A DNA stretch of 64,000 nucleotides. It comes from Pseudooceanicola sp. (lineage in GTDB: Bacteria > Pseudomonadota > Alphaproteobacteria > Rhodobacterales > Rhodobacteraceae). This document shows positions 1-8,520 of the stretch, piece by piece (positions within the stretch are counted from its first letter, which is position 1; every line of letters begins with the position of its first letter). Below the pieces are notes generated by a model that saw only the letters and a list, made by a program, of their open reading frames with translations, searched no databases and had not been told where the DNA came from. The stretch lies in contig NZ_JARGNH010000002.1 of the NCBI RefSeq assembly GCF_029213205.1, positions 62,001 to 126,000 of the forward strand, in the 5' to 3' direction. Made by a program: the position numbers and the translations under genes.

Positions 1-220
1 CGATCAGATCGGCGCCCAGCGCCGCATGCACCGCCCGGTGCCGCGCCAGGCGGCCCAGCCCGGCCATCGCCTCGGCACGCATCAACACCCGGAAATGGCT
101 TTCGCCACCGTCCTGATAGCCGGCATGGCCGCGGTGTTTTTCGCTTTCATCCTCGACTTCCAGCCGACTTGGATCGAAGGCGGTCTCAAGTCGGCTGCGG
201 ATTTCGGAAATTCTCGACAT
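1..220 (-). CDS. bolA: BolA family protein (partial, 3' end outside window)
   Basis: Reverse-strand frame starting with ATG at 220 and still open at the window edge (73 codons visible). The start reads MSRISEIRSRLE, followed by EDESEKHRGHAGYQDGGESH and FRVLMRAEAM, the N-terminal half of a BolA domain with the conserved H-x-G-H region. BolA proteins partner with monothiol glutaredoxins in iron-sulfur cluster handling and stress morphology. It is divergent from a J-domain gene, an arrangement I know from Rhodobacteraceae close to cobS, which supports the call. The C-terminal half with the helix-turn-helix-like fold is not visible. Confidence 0.85.
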   Translation of the reverse strand, partial: MSRISEIRSRLETAFDPSRLEVEDESEKHRGHAGYQDGGESHFRVLMRAEAMAGLGRLARHRAVHAALGADLI

Positions 221-293
221 ATTTTGCTGTCAACCCCTTCAAACCTGGTGCGCAAAGCTTAAACTGTTGGGCCTGACTCGGAAAGGACGCACT

Positions 294-917
294 ATGGCCA
301 AGTCTGACCCATTCGGATTCGATATGTCCGTTTCATCTGCCAAGAAGAAGAACACGCGCGGTCGGCGTGGGATGTCTGGGGCGTCCGAAACCTCGACCCG
401 GATCTGCGAGCATCCGGGCTGTGAGGAGGCCGGAAAATACCGCGCGCCGCGGGCGCCGGATGTGCTCGACGATTATCTGTGGTTCTGCCGGGACCATGTC
501 CGCGAATATAACCTCAAATGGAATTTCTTTGACGGCACCACCGAGGCAGAGCTGAACGCGAAGCTGTCGCAGGACAAGGTCTGGGAACGCCAGACCAAGC
601 CGATGGGCGATCCCGAAGCGCGGGCCTGGGCGCGGCTGGGGATCGAGGACCCGCACCAGGTGCTGGGGGTCAATGCCACCCGCAATCCCGGCAAGTCGAA
701 TGGCAGCCCCCGGCGGCTGCCGCCGAAGGAGCGCCAGGCGATGGATATTCTGGAAGCCAAGGATCATTGGTCCAAGGCCGAGGTGCGCCAGGCCTACAAG
801 CTGCTGATCAAGGTGCTGCACCCGGATATGAACGGCGGCGACCGCAGCCAGGAAGAGCAGCTGCAACAGGTGGTCTGGGCTTGGGACCAGATCAAGGACA
901 GCCGGAACTTCAAATAA
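294..917 (+). CDS. J-domain (DnaJ-like) protein
   Basis: A 207-residue protein. The N-terminal part is basic and low in complexity; a middle segment has C-x-x-x-G-C and WFCRDHV, which could bind metal; the C-terminus is a J domain with the HPD signature at about residues 176-178 (KVLHPDMNGGD), the element that stimulates Hsp70 ATPase. An in-frame codon lies upstream at 267, but ATG 294 is preferred because a GAAAGGA ribosome-binding site lies just before it and the protein then begins MAKSDPFGFDMS. It is a type III (J-domain only) co-chaperone by architecture. The partner Hsp70 and client are unknown. The gene is divergent from bolA and ends before a strong hairpin at 942-963. Confidence 0.9.
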   Translation: MAKSDPFGFDMSVSSAKKKNTRGRRGMSGASETSTRICEHPGCEEAGKYRAPRAPDVLDDYLWFCRDHVREYNLKWNFFDGTTEAELNAKLSQDKVWERQTKPMGDPEARAWARLGIEDPHQVLGVNATRNPGKSNGSPRRLPPKERQAMDILEAKDHWSKAEVRQAYKLLIKVLHPDMNGGDRSQEEQLQQVVWAWDQIKDSRNFK

Positions 918-941
918 CGGATTGCGCGGGATCAAGTGTGT

Positions 942-963
942 GGCCGGTCGCCCGCGACCGGCC
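942..963 (+). terminator. Hairpin after J-domain gene
   Basis: A perfect 10-bp inverted repeat (GGCCGGTCGC / GCGACCGGCC) with a 2-nt centre, 25 bp past the J-domain stop codon. There is no T tract, so this may be a terminator helped by Rho, or simply part of the composite intergenic repeat that follows. Confidence 0.5.
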
Positions 964-964
964 C

Positions 965-1036
965 AGGCAGGGGGCTGTCTGCCCCCTCTGGACCTTCGGT
1001 CCATTCACCCCCGAGGATATTTTGGACCAGAGGAAG
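965..1036 (+). repeat. Composite intergenic repeat, copy 1
   Basis: Intergenic block made of a hairpin (GGGGGC-TGTCT-GCCCCC, around 970-986), a second hairpin (TGGACC-TTC-GGTCCA, 989-1003) and the tail CGAGGATATTTTGG followed by AGAGGAAG. The tail recurs in the same orientation at 63767-63798 (CGGGAATATTTTTGG ... AGATGAAG), also just past a gene end and a hairpin. I recognise this layout as a dispersed element common between genes in Rhodobacteraceae; its function is unknown. Confidence 0.6.
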
Positions 1037-1056
1037 CCGGAGGCGGTTTTTCGGGG

Positions 1057-1521
1057 TCAGGCGGCTGCGAATTTCAGTGAGACGCCGTTCAGGCAATGGC
1101 GTTTGCCAGTCGGTTTCGGGCCGTCGTCAAAGATATGGCCAAGGTGCGATCCGCAGCGGCGGCAATGGCATTCGATGCGCAGCTGGAACAGGTTGCGGTC
1201 GGATTTGGTGGCAATGGCGCCGGGCAGCGCCTGCCAGAAGCTGGGCCAGCCAGTGCCGCTGTCGTATTTCGTGGCGCTGGAATAGAGCGGCAGGTCGCAG
1301 CCCCGACAAAGATAGCGCCCCTCTGCGGTGAGCTTGTTCAGCGGCGAGGATCCGGCCGGTTCGGTGCCTTCCTGGCGCATCACCTTATATTGCTGCGGTG
1401 TCAGCATCCTGCGCCACTCCGCATCGCTGCGGGTGATTTCGAAATTGTTGGCGGCGCGCAGCGGCGCGGCGCCGACAAGGCTGGCGGCGGCGGCGCTGAA
1501 CATGGCGGTGCGGCGGTTCAT
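1057..1521 (-). CDS. msrB: Peptide-methionine (R)-S-oxide reductase, exported
   Basis: A 154-residue MsrB. It reduces methionine-R-sulfoxide in proteins. Catalytic cysteine C143 sits in RHCLN; the zinc-binding cysteine pairs are C72/C75 (CRGC) and C120/C123 (CRRC); GTGWPSF is the family substrate motif. The chosen start at 1521 has AGGAGA just upstream and gives MNRRTAMF plus a hydrophobic stretch ending in APLRA, which looks like a twin-arginine or Sec signal, so the enzyme probably repairs periplasmic proteins. Upstream in-frame codons extending to 1590 lack a good ribosome-binding site. It lies downstream of a fasciclin gene and an ECF sigma / anti-sigma pair in the same orientation, which fits an envelope oxidative-stress module. 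A strong hairpin separates it from the fasciclin gene, so it may have its own promoter. Confidence 0.93.
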   Translation of the reverse strand: MNRRTAMFSAAAASLVGAAPLRAANNFEITRSDAEWRRMLTPQQYKVMRQEGTEPAGSSPLNKLTAEGRYLCRGCDLPLYSSATKYDSGTGWPSFWQALPGAIATKSDRNLFQLRIECHCRRCGSHLGHIFDDGPKPTGKRHCLNGVSLKFAAA

Positions 1522-1608
1522 GGCGGGTCTCCTGAAGATGGCTACAGAATGCCTGCGCTGCGCCTGGCGCGTCCAGCGTGCCAGGCACAACAGTCTGTGA
1601 ACGGGTCT

Positions 1609-1646
1609 GCCTGCAGCGGGGGGGGGGCAAGCGCCCCGCCGCAGGC
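1609..1646 (-). terminator. Hairpin between fasciclin gene and msrB
   Basis: A 13-bp stem with one mismatch (left arm 1609-1621, right arm 1634-1646) directly after the fasciclin stop, including a run of ten G. There is no T tract in the direction of transcription. It probably ends or attenuates the sigma-factor operon before msrB. Confidence 0.5.
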
Positions 1647-1659
1647 CGGTCTCAGAGGT

Positions 1660-2226
1660 TTACATCTTCGGCAGCATCACCGTGTCGATCACATGGATCA
1701 CGCCATTGGATTGGGCCACATCGGCGATCGTCACATGCGCGACATTGCCGGCCTCGTCAGTGAGCATGATCTTGTCGCCCTCATAGCTGGCCTGCAGGGT
1801 GCAGCCGCCCAGGGTCGACACCGGGTGCGTGCCCGCGTCATCGTCGATCATCCCCTTGAGCGCCGCCGACATCGCATTGGTGCCGACCACGTGGCAGGTC
1901 AGGATCTTGACCAGCGTGTCCTTGTTTTCCGGCTTGAGCAGGGTTTCGACGGTGCCGGCGGGCAATTTGGCAAAGGCGTCATCGGTCGGGGCGAAAACGG
2001 TGAACGGCCCCGCGCCCATCAGCGTGTCGACCAGACCCGCCGCTTTGACCGCCGCAACCAGGGTTTCGTGATCGGCGGAATTCACCGCGTTTTCGATGAT
2101 GTTATTGGTCGGGAACATTTCCGCGCCCCCCACCATCGGGTTGCTGGCGTGGTTGGCGGCGAAGGCACCGGTTGCAATGGCAAGGGCGGCTGCGCCGGCG
2201 GTCAGGGTGGTTTTGAAGGTCATCAT
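1660..2226 (-). CDS. Fasciclin (FAS1) domain secreted protein
   Basis: A 188-residue protein: signal peptide (residues 1-23, ending ATGAFA) and one FAS1 domain. Typical FAS1 motifs are visible: TVFAPTDDAFAKLP (H1-like) and the C-terminal NGVIHVIDTVMLP (H2-like). FAS1 domains mediate adhesion or envelope interactions; no enzyme activity is implied. Two adjacent ATGs (2226 and 2223) are possible starts; GGAG lies 6 nt before the second. It follows the anti-sigma gene on the same strand. ECF / anti-sigma / fasciclin sets are a known arrangement and the fasciclin gene is often the main target of the sigma factor. An 18-bp motif just upstream matches one in front of the sigma gene. Confidence 0.9.
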   Translation of the reverse strand: MMTFKTTLTAGAAALAIATGAFAANHASNPMVGGAEMFPTNNIIENAVNSADHETLVAAVKAAGLVDTLMGAGPFTVFAPTDDAFAKLPAGTVETLLKPENKDTLVKILTCHVVGTNAMSAALKGMIDDDAGTHPVSTLGGCTLQASYEGDKIMLTDEAGNVAHVTIADVAQSNGVIHVIDTVMLPKM

Positions 2227-2246
2227 ACTCTCCGTCTCATGTAAAC

Positions 2247-2264
2247 GCCGGGGGATTTCCGCCC
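2247..2264 (-). promoter_or_regulatory. Shared ECF-type promoter motif, fasciclin copy
   Basis: GCCGGGGGATTTCCGCCC on the plus strand (reverse: GGGCGGAAAT...), 20 bp upstream of the fasciclin start. It matches 16 of 18 bases of the motif at 3626-3643 in front of the sigma-factor gene, in the same orientation. The simplest reading is a promoter element recognised by the ECF sigma factor. Confidence 0.5.
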
Positions 2265-2363
2265 GGTCACATGAACAGCTACGCAGCCAACAGGGCTATG
2301 GTTTCGAAAGGCGCGATCACGGTGGATCACAGCGGTGTGAGCCCGAAACGGATGGGGCGGGCG

Positions 2364-3053
2364 TCAGATGGCGCGCACGTCACCGGTGGCCAGAACCGCG
2401 CCGGTCGGGGCGCCGGTGGGCGAGCCGCCCTCGGGTTCGTCAGAGATCGCCAGCAGCGCGCCCGGCAGGGCGGCGGCCATTGCGGCGGGCAGGATGATCG
2501 CCTCCTGATGGGCGCCGGTGGGCCAGACAATGACCGAGACCGGTGCCGCGTCCGCGGCAATCAGCCAGAGTTCCAGCGAGCGGCCGGGCGCGACCTCACC
2601 GGCCAGATGGGTCAGTTGCAAACGCCCGGACTCGGCATCGTAATCGGCGCGGAACCGCAGGTCGGTGTCAGAGGCCGTCACCTCGGCGCGGAATTCCGGG
2701 GCGAATTCGGGGACCAGCAGACCGGATTGCACCACCGCAAAGGCAATCGCGGCAGCTGCAGCGGCGCCGATCAGCGTCGGCATCACCCCGATCCGCGACC
2801 AGAAGCCGCCGCGGGTCTTGCCGAACACGTCATCCGACACCGCGTCCCAGACCCGCGATGGCGGCATCTGCGGCGCGATGGCCTCGGTCATCCCGGCAAA
2901 GCTGTCAGCCCAGGCGGCGACCTCGGCGCGCAGCGCTGGCTCGACGTTCAGCCGCGCCTCAAAGGCCCGGGCTTCGGGCGGTTCCAACACCCCCAGCAGG
3001 TATTCCCCCGCCAGGGCCCGATCCTCTTGGCTTATGTCGCCCTGCGCGCTCAT
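2364..3053 (-). CDS. Anti-sigma factor, RskA / anti-sigma K type
   Basis: A 229-residue membrane protein. The N-terminal cytoplasmic part (residues ~1-85) contains DRALAGEYLLGVL and RVWDAV, as in anti-sigma domains. One transmembrane helix follows (about residues 95-115, PTLIGAAAAAAIAFAVVQSG). The periplasmic C-terminal domain resembles RskA (LELWLIA, then PTGAHQ and ISDEPEGGSPTG). It should hold the ECF sigma factor inactive at the inner membrane until an envelope signal triggers its release or proteolysis. The start at ATG 3053 overlaps the sigma stop codon by 4 bp (ATGA), indicating translational coupling. A GTG 12 bp upstream sits on the ribosome-binding site itself and is rejected. Confidence 0.88.
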   Translation of the reverse strand: MSAQGDISQEDRALAGEYLLGVLEPPEARAFEARLNVEPALRAEVAAWADSFAGMTEAIAPQMPPSRVWDAVSDDVFGKTRGGFWSRIGVMPTLIGAAAAAAIAFAVVQSGLLVPEFAPEFRAEVTASDTDLRFRADYDAESGRLQLTHLAGEVAPGRSLELWLIAADAAPVSVIVWPTGAHQEAIILPAAMAAALPGALLAISDEPEGGSPTGAPTGAVLATGDVRAI

Positions 3054-3592
3054 CGCAGCAGGCACTCCCTCAATTTCAGCAGGCTGCGCCGCAACCAGGT
3101 TCGCATCGTGTTCAGCGGCACATCAAAACGCGTCGCCAGATCGGCATAGGTTTCGCCCTGCAGATAGGCCAGGCGCACGGCGTCGCACCGATCCTCCGGC
3201 AATTCCGCCAGACAGGCATAAAGCCGCGCCGCCTCGTCCGAGGCAACCGCCAGGGCCTCTGGTCCCGGTGCCGCATCCGGCAGGTCTTTGGCTTCGTCCA
3301 GCCCGTCGGCGGATTTGCGCCGCGCCCGGATCCGATCGATCGCATGGTTGCGGGCAATGGTGATCAGCCAGGTCATCGGGCTATAGCCACCCGCCTGATA
3401 GCGATCCGCATTGCGCCAGACCTTTACATAAACCTCCTGCACAGCGTCTTCGGCTTCGGCGGTGGAATTCAAGACACGCAGGCAGATCCCGAACAGTTTC
3501 GCCGATGTCGCCTGATAAAGCGCGGCAAAGGCAGCGCGGTCCCCAAGGGCGGTGCGCGCGATCAGGGCGTCGATTTCGTCGCGCGTGGTCAT
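3050..3592 (-). CDS. ECF RNA polymerase sigma factor (SigK-like)
   Basis: A 180-residue sigma-70 family protein of the extracytoplasmic-function class. Region 2 includes AEAEDAVQEVYVKVWRN and a WLITIARNHAIDRIR stretch; region 4 ends with TYADLATRFDVPLNTMRTWL, a helix-turn-helix, and RRSLLKLRECL. The start at ATG 3592 gives MTTRDEIDALI; an upstream in-frame start at 3625 is less likely. It is co-translated with the anti-sigma gene, then fasciclin and msrB follow. It is divergent from cobS with about 125 bp between. Autoregulation is suggested by a motif at 3626-3643 that also precedes the fasciclin gene. The class assignment rests on its partner and neighbours. Confidence 0.92.
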   Translation of the reverse strand: MTTRDEIDALIARTALGDRAAFAALYQATSAKLFGICLRVLNSTAEAEDAVQEVYVKVWRNADRYQAGGYSPMTWLITIARNHAIDRIRARRKSADGLDEAKDLPDAAPGPEALAVASDEAARLYACLAELPEDRCDAVRLAYLQGETYADLATRFDVPLNTMRTWLRRSLLKLRECLLR

Positions 3593-3625
3593 TCGCTTCC
3601 CTGATCTCCACTTCAGGCGCCACAT

Positions 3626-3643
3626 GCCGGGCCATTTCCGCCC
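3626..3643 (-). promoter_or_regulatory. Shared ECF-type promoter motif, sigma-factor copy
   Basis: GCCGGGCCATTTCCGCCC on the plus strand, 33 bp upstream of the sigma-factor start. It differs from the fasciclin copy at 2247-2264 only at two central positions. It probably marks an autoregulated ECF promoter; the exact -35 and -10 boxes cannot be fixed from two copies. Confidence 0.5.
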
Positions 3644-3718
3644 TTACCCTTGTGCCCGTCAAAGATATCGGGCACGACGGGCCTGCAATTCTGAGCGGGA
3701 CAAAAGGACGGGCCGACC

Positions 3719-4702
3719 ATGGCTGAGGGAATGATCGATATCAACGCCAAACCGACCGAGGAAGTCTCGATCCGCGATGTCTTTGGCATCGACAGTGATA
3801 TGATCGTCAAGGGATTTGAGGATCGCAGCGACCGGGTTCCCGAAATCGACCCGACCTACAAGTTCGACCCCGACACCACACTGGCGATCCTGGCCGGCTT
3901 CGGCCACAACCGCCGGGTGATGATCCAAGGCTATCACGGCACCGGCAAATCGACCCATATCGAACAGGTGGCGGCACATCTGAACTGGCCCTGCGTGCGG
4001 GTCAACCTCGACAGCCACATCTCCCGGATCGACCTGATCGGCAAGGATGCGATCAAGCTGCGCGACGGCAAACAGGTGACCGAATTCCACGAAGGCATCC
4101 TGCCCTGGGCGCTGCGCAACCCGGTCGCCATCGTGTTTGACGAATATGACGCCGGCCGCGCCGATGTGATGTTCGTGATCCAGCGGGTGCTGGAACATGA
4201 CGGCAAGCTGACGCTGCTCGATCAGAACGAGATCATCACCCCGAACAAGTATTTCCGCCTGTTCGCCACCGCGAACACGGTTGGCCTCGGTGACACCACC
4301 GGCCTCTACCACGGCACCCAGCAGATCAACCAGGCGCAGATGGACCGCTGGTCCCTGGTCGCGACCCTGAACTATCTGTCGATCGAAGCCGAGACCGCGA
4401 TCGTTCTGGCCAAGGCGCCGCATTACAACAACGACAAGGGCCGCCGGACGGTCAAGCAGATGGTCACGGTCGCCGACCTGACCCGAACCGCCTTTATGAA
4501 CGGCGATCTGTCGACGGTGATGAGCCCCCGGACGGTGATCACCTGGGCGCAAAACGCCGAGATCTTCCGCTCCATCGGCTATGCCTTCCGGCTGACCTTC
4601 CTCAACAAATGTGACGAGCTTGAGCGCCAGACGGTGGCCGAGTTCTATCAGCGCTGTTTTGACGAGGAACTGCCGGAGAGCGCCGCCTCACTGGCGAGCT
4701 GA
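3719..4702 (+). CDS. cobS: Cobaltochelatase subunit CobS (AAA+ ATPase)
   Basis: A 327-residue AAA+ protein, the usual CobS length. Walker A is GYHGTGKST (residues ~71-79) and Walker B is [12 protein letters not shown] (~137-147). CobS and CobT form the ATPase chaperone complex that drives cobalt insertion into hydrogenobyrinic a,c-diamide by CobN in the aerobic cobalamin pathway, in the cytoplasm. An AAAAGGA-like site precedes the ATG. Its partner cobT lies 2 kb downstream on the same strand with three genes between; cobN is not in the window. A terminator-like hairpin follows at 4776-4821, so cobS and cobT are probably separate transcripts here. Confidence 0.96.
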   Translation: MAEGMIDINAKPTEEVSIRDVFGIDSDMIVKGFEDRSDRVPEIDPTYKFDPDTTLAILAGFGHNRRVMIQGYHGTGKSTHIEQVAAHLNWPCVRVNLDSHISRIDLIGKDAIKLRDGKQVTEFHEGILPWALRNPVAIVFDEYDAGRADVMFVIQRVLEHDGKLTLLDQNEIITPNKYFRLFATANTVGLGDTTGLYHGTQQINQAQMDRWSLVATLNYLSIEAETAIVLAKAPHYNNDKGRRTVKQMVTVADLTRTAFMNGDLSTVMSPRTVITWAQNAEIFRSIGYAFRLTFLNKCDELERQTVAEFYQRCFDEELPESAASLAS

Positions 4703-4775
4703 GCGCCTGCATATAGACCTGATTGGCGGCATCGCTGTTGCCGTCAGTCCGGTCTAGCCTTATCACCTTGCCGCC

Positions 4776-4821
4776 CCGGGGTCGCCGATCTGCGCAGGCC
4801 TATGCAGATGACCCCGGTTTT
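4776..4821 (+). terminator. Intrinsic terminator after cobS
   Basis: Two-part stem: outer arms CCGGGGTC (4776-4783) and GACCCCGG (4810-4817), inner arms ATCTGC and GCAGAT, then TTTT at 4818-4821. It lies 74 bp past the cobS stop. The rest of the 347-bp gap up to 5049 shows no convincing gene. Confidence 0.65.
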
Positions 4822-5049
4822 CCGATGATCTTGCTCTGGGTCCGCTTGTCGATCTGCCGGTCGGAATGCCATCGGAGAGGCGCCGCTGTCTGCGGGTATC
4901 GGACCCGAGGTCGAACACCGGAAATGGGCTGAACCGACGCGAAGGCCACTCAGGCATCTGTGGCAAAGCCGCCATCGCCGTGATGTCATCAGCGAAAGTT
5001 TTCAAAACGCACAATTGATCGGCGCATAAATCTGCGTATCGTCCTATTT

Positions 5050-5442
5050 ATGGGCGATCCAAAAACTTTTCTTGTCGCCATCGGCCTGAGCCTGCCGCTG
5101 ATCTCTGGCGCGGCCCGGGCCATGCCGACCACGGCTGCGGATCCGGTGATGACCTTTGCCGTCTGCACCGGGCGCCTGTCTGCGCAGATGGAACATCAAT
5201 GGATCGTCGATCCGCCCGCCTCGGACGCGACCCGGTCCCAGCGGGCGCGGATGCTGGCGCTGCTGGATGCGGTGCTGTTGCCCGAACAGGGGCCGCAGGC
5301 GCTGAACTGGCGGATCGAGGCGAAACAGGCGCAGACCCAATTGCTGGCCCGCGCCCTGAATTCATCGGAACGTCGCGAGGCGGATTATGCCGCGCGGCTG
5401 GCGCGGCGCGAGCTTGCCGCCTGCAACGCCCTGCTGCTCTGA
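5050..5442 (+). CDS. Small exported protein of unknown function
   Basis: A 130-residue protein that I cannot assign to a named family. Residues 1-24 form a signal peptide (hydrophobic core FLVAIGLSLPLISGA, likely cleavage after ARA). The mature part is mostly helical by composition, with FAVCTGRLSAQMEHQW near its start and a helical C-terminus RRELAACNALLL; the two cysteines, C39 and C125, could form a disulfide in the periplasm. No clear ribosome-binding site is seen before the ATG. Its stop codon directly abuts the stop of the convergent FMN reductase gene (TGATCA), leaving no room for a terminator. I believe similar orphan proteins occur in this family of bacteria, but this could not be checked. 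Confidence 0.7.
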   Translation: MGDPKTFLVAIGLSLPLISGAARAMPTTAADPVMTFAVCTGRLSAQMEHQWIVDPPASDATRSQRARMLALLDAVLLPEQGPQALNWRIEAKQAQTQLLARALNSSERREADYAARLARRELAACNALLL

Positions 5443-6045
5443 TCAGGCGGCTTTCGGCGCCGCCTCTTCCCGCGCCGCATTCAGCGCCAGAGACCACCAG
5501 TAGAGATCGTCGATCATTGCCTGCGCATTCAGCTTGTCCTCGATGGTTTCGATCTCGGCGCTGCCACCGGCCATCGGATGCACCTGACGCAGCTCACCGC
5601 CACCGATATGCACCGCGCTCGGCACATTCGCCATATGCAGCTCGACCGCGATGGCGCGCAGATGCTCAACAGCCCGCGCCGCGCCGACTCCGCCATAGCC
5701 GACCACGGCCGCCGGTTTGTGGTTCCATTCGTTGAACGCCTGATCCAGCGCGTTTTTCAGGGCGCCGGAAATCGAGTGATTGTATTCCGCCACGACAAAG
5801 ACAAAGCCGTCATAATTGGCCAGATCCTGCTGCCATTTCAGCGCCTTGGGATCCTTGGATGGCATCCATCTGTTCGACGCCGGTTCATCGAAGAACGGCA
5901 GGTCATAGCTGGCCAGGTCCAGGATATCGGCCTGCATCCGACCGTCTGCATCAAGCTTGGACTTGATCCATTCGGCGGGCTTCGCGCCCCAGCGGCTGGC
6001 GCGGGTGCTGCCAAGGATGATGGCGATACGGGGTTGGGTGGTCAT
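5443..6045 (-). CDS. NAD(P)H-dependent FMN reductase
   Basis: A 200-residue flavodoxin-fold reductase. The N-terminus RIAIILGSTRASRWG is the FMN-phosphate loop; FVFVVAEYNHSISGALKNAL and KPAAVVGYGGVGAARAVEHL are the other diagnostic segments of the NADPH-dependent FMN reductase family, which includes quinone and azo-reductases. It probably reduces FMN or quinones with NAD(P)H in the cytoplasm. The start at ATG 6045 is chosen because GGAG lies 6 nt upstream; an ATG four codons earlier (6057) overlaps that site. It is divergent from an HxlR-type regulator that starts 82 bp away, an arrangement typical of quinone- or electrophile-responsive reductase control. Confidence 0.9.
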   Translation of the reverse strand: MTTQPRIAIILGSTRASRWGAKPAEWIKSKLDADGRMQADILDLASYDLPFFDEPASNRWMPSKDPKALKWQQDLANYDGFVFVVAEYNHSISGALKNALDQAFNEWNHKPAAVVGYGGVGAARAVEHLRAIAVELHMANVPSAVHIGGGELRQVHPMAGGSAEIETIEDKLNAQAMIDDLYWWSLALNAAREEAAPKAA

Positions 6046-6113
6046 TTCGGTCTCCATTGGATAGATGGTTTCTTTTGGTAACCTGAGATACAATGGTTCC
6101 CGACTTGAGTCGC

Positions 6114-6120
6114 AAGGAGG
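6114..6120 (+). promoter_or_regulatory. Ribosome-binding site that sets a TTG start
   Basis: AAGGAGG, a full match to the anti-Shine-Dalgarno sequence, ends 7 nt before TTG 6128. The upstream in-frame ATG at 6065 has no such site and lies in the divergent promoter region, so the regulator most likely starts at the TTG. Confidence 0.75.
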
Positions 6121-6127
6121 CACCTTT

Positions 6128-6577
6128 TTGAAACCGCCCGAAACTCCCCCCTCTGGCTGCACAGAGCTTGCGCATCTGGGCACAGACACCCGCCCCTGCG
6201 CGCAAAGTATGGAGCGTTTCCACGGCCCCGAAGGCAGCTGTTCCGCCGTTTCGGACATGCTGTCGCGGATCGGTGACAAATGGACGATGCTGGTCATTGC
6301 CTATCTCGGCGAACAACCGATGCGCTTTAACGCGCTGCGCCGCGGGATTGGCAACATCAGCCAAAAGATGCTGACCGCGACTCTGCGCAATCTGGAACGC
6401 GACGGGTTTGTCAGCCGCACGGTGACGCCAACCCGCCCGCCACAGGTCGAATATGCGCTGACCGACCTGGGCCGCTGCCTGCAGGTGCCGGTCAGCCAAT
6501 TGGCCTGTTGGACCGTCGACAATCTGGGCCGCATCGACGCCGCCCGCGCCGTCTATGACGCCCGCGAGGCGGAATGA
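6128..6577 (+). CDS. HxlR-family transcriptional regulator (TTG start)
   Basis: A 149-residue winged-helix regulator. The HxlR signature is clear: [38 protein letters not shown] (recognition region) and [15 protein letters not shown] followed by EYALTDLG. Cysteines sit before and within the first helix and near the C-terminus (QLACW); in relatives such as YodB or QorR a cysteine near the N-terminus senses quinones and diamide, so redox sensing is plausible. It presumably represses the divergent FMN reductase gene and itself. The start is TTG, set by a perfect ribosome-binding site at 6114-6120. Its stop is 71 bp before cobT. Confidence 0.9.
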   Translation: MKPPETPPSGCTELAHLGTDTRPCAQSMERFHGPEGSCSAVSDMLSRIGDKWTMLVIAYLGEQPMRFNALRRGIGNISQKMLTATLRNLERDGFVSRTVTPTRPPQVEYALTDLGRCLQVPVSQLACWTVDNLGRIDAARAVYDAREAE

Positions 6578-6648
6578 GCGGCCTGGGACAGCCCTGGAGC
6601 CGTCAAACCCCTCTTGCCGGGGGCGGTACGGAGTGCTTTACCTCAGGC

Positions 6649-8520
6649 ATGAACAAGCCGAATGACAATCCCGCCGATCCGTTCAAAAAGGCGCTGACCG
6701 AAGCCACCAAGGTGATGGCCAACGATCCCGAATTGACGGTGACCTACACTGTTGATCCTGCGGGAAAGACCGCCGATACCGTGCGCCTGCCCCAGGTCAG
6801 CCGCCGGATGACCCGTGACGAGGTGCTGCTGGCGCGTGGCACCGCCGATGCGCTGGCCCTGCACCACCGCTATCACGACGCCAAGACCCATTCGAAATTT
6901 GCCCCCCCCGGCGAGATGGCGCGCGAGCTGTACGAGGCGATGGAAACCGCCCGCTGCGAAGCGATGGGCGCGCGCGACATGCCCGGCACCGCTGGCAATA
7001 TCGACGCCAAGATCCTGTCCGAGGCCCGGCGCCTGGGCTATGACAGCATCACCCAGACCGCCGATGCGCCACTGCCGGTGGCCGCCGGCTATCTGGTGCG
7101 CCATCTGGCCACCGGCCGCCCGATGCCGGCCGGGGCACAGAACGTGATGGATCTGTGGCGCGGCTTTATCGAGGATCACGCCGGGCAGACGCTGGATGAT
7201 CTCGGCGACAAGCTGTCCAGCCAGGCCGATTTCGCCCGCTTCGCCCGCAAGGTCATCGAGGATCTGGGCTTTGGTGATCAGCTTGGTGAAGACCCGGATG
7301 GCACCGATGATGATGCCCCCGACGACGCCACCGAGGGCGCCGAAGAAGAGGAACAGCCCGACAGCAGCGGCAGCGACGATCAGGATGACGAGGCCGAGGC
7401 CAATCCCGAGGAAAGTCAGGACGACCAGCAGGATCCGAGCGAGGCCAGCGTCAGCAGCGACGAAATGGCCGATCAGGAGATGGGCGAGGAAACCGAAATG
7501 CCCGAAGGCGAGGCGCCGTTGGAGCCGCCGCCGCCCGCCGCCTCGGATGCCGATCCGAATTATCTGGTTTATTCCAATCACAACGACGAAGAAATCAACG
7601 CCGAAGATCTGGCCGACCCGGTCGAGCTGGAGCGGCTGCGCGCCTATCTGGACCAGCAGCTGGAACCGCTGAAAGGGGCCGTGTCGCGACTGGCCAACAA
7701 GCTGCAGCGCCGGTTGCAGGCGCAGCAGAACCGCAGCTGGGAATTTGACCTCGAAGAGGGCACGCTGGATGCCGGGCGGCTGGCCCGGGTGGTCGCCAAC
7801 CCGACCACGCCGCTGAGTTTCAAGGTCGAGAAAGACACTGAATTCCGCGACACCATCGTCACCCTGCTGCTCGACAATTCCGGCTCGATGCGGGGCCGCC
7901 CGATCTCGATCGCGGCGATCTGCGCCGATGTTCTGGCCCGGACGCTGGAGCGCTGTTCGGTCAAGGTCGAAATCCTCGGCTTTACCACCAAGGCCTGGAA
8001 AGGCGGACAGGCGCGCGAGAAATGGCTGGCCGATGGCCGTCCACAACAACCGGGCCGCCTGAACGACCTGCGCCACATCGTCTATAAATCCGCCGACGCG
8101 CCCTGGCGCCGGGTGCGCCCCAATCTGGGGCTGATGATGAAAGAGGGATTGCTCAAGGAAAACATCGACGGCGAGGCGCTGGAATGGGCGCATCGCCGGA
8201 TGGTCAACCGCCGCGAGGCCCGCAAGATCCTGATGGTGATTTCCGATGGCGCCCCGGTCGACGATTCCACCCTGTCGGTAAATCCGGCGAATTACCTGGA
8301 AAAACACCTGCGCGATGTCATCGCCATGGTTGAGAAACGCAAGGCTGTCGAATTGCTGGCGATCGGCATCGGTCATGACGTGACCCGCTATTACGAACGC
8401 GCGGTGACGATCACCGATGCCGAACAGCTGGCCGGGGCGATCACCGAACAGCTGGCGTCGCTGTTCGATCACGACCCGCGCGCCCGTGCCCGGTTCCTGG
8501 GGATCAAGAAGGCGTCTTGA
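6649..8520 (+). CDS. cobT: Cobaltochelatase subunit CobT
   Basis: A 623-residue CobT. N-terminal helical CobT domain (residues ~1-200), a very acidic, low-complexity linker (~210-305, rich in D and E), then a C-terminal von Willebrand A domain whose metal-ion-dependent adhesion site reads DNSGS at about 409-413. CobT assembles with CobS in two-tiered rings and couples ATP hydrolysis to CobN for cobalt insertion in aerobic B12 synthesis. ATG 6649 ([12 protein letters not shown]) fits the family start; an in-frame ATG at 6574 overlapping the preceding stop adds 25 unrelated residues. Its stop overlaps the start of the aminopeptidase P gene (TGATG), so those two are translated together. Confidence 0.95.
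   Translation: MNKPNDNPADPFKKALTEATKVMANDPELTVTYTVDPAGKTADTVRLPQVSRRMTRDEVLLARGTADALALHHRYHDAKTHSKFAPPGEMARELYEAMETARCEAMGARDMPGTAGNIDAKILSEARRLGYDSITQTADAPLPVAAGYLVRHLATGRPMPAGAQNVMDLWRGFIEDHAGQTLDDLGDKLSSQADFARFARKVIEDLGFGDQLGEDPDGTDDDAPDDATEGAEEEEQPDSSGSDDQDDEAEANPEESQDDQQDPSEASVSSDEMADQEMGEETEMPEGEAPLEPPPPAASDADPNYLVYSNHNDEEINAEDLADPVELERLRAYLDQQLEPLKGAVSRLANKLQRRLQAQQNRSWEFDLEEGTLDAGRLARVVANPTTPLSFKVEKDTEFRDTIVTLLLDNSGSMRGRPISIAAICADVLARTLERCSVKVEILGFTTKAWKGGQAREKWLADGRPQQPGRLNDLRHIVYKSADAPWRRVRPNLGLMMKEGLLKENIDGEALEWAHRRMVNRREARKILMVISDGAPVDDSTLSVNPANYLEKHLRDVIAMVEKRKAVELLAIGIGHDVTRYYERAVTITDAEQLAGAITEQLASLFDHDPRARARFLGIKKAS

Noticed and set aside
4723-5014. Several open frames in the gap after cobS
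   Set aside because: Low-quality composition on both strands and overlap with a terminator hairpin; no ribosome-binding site.
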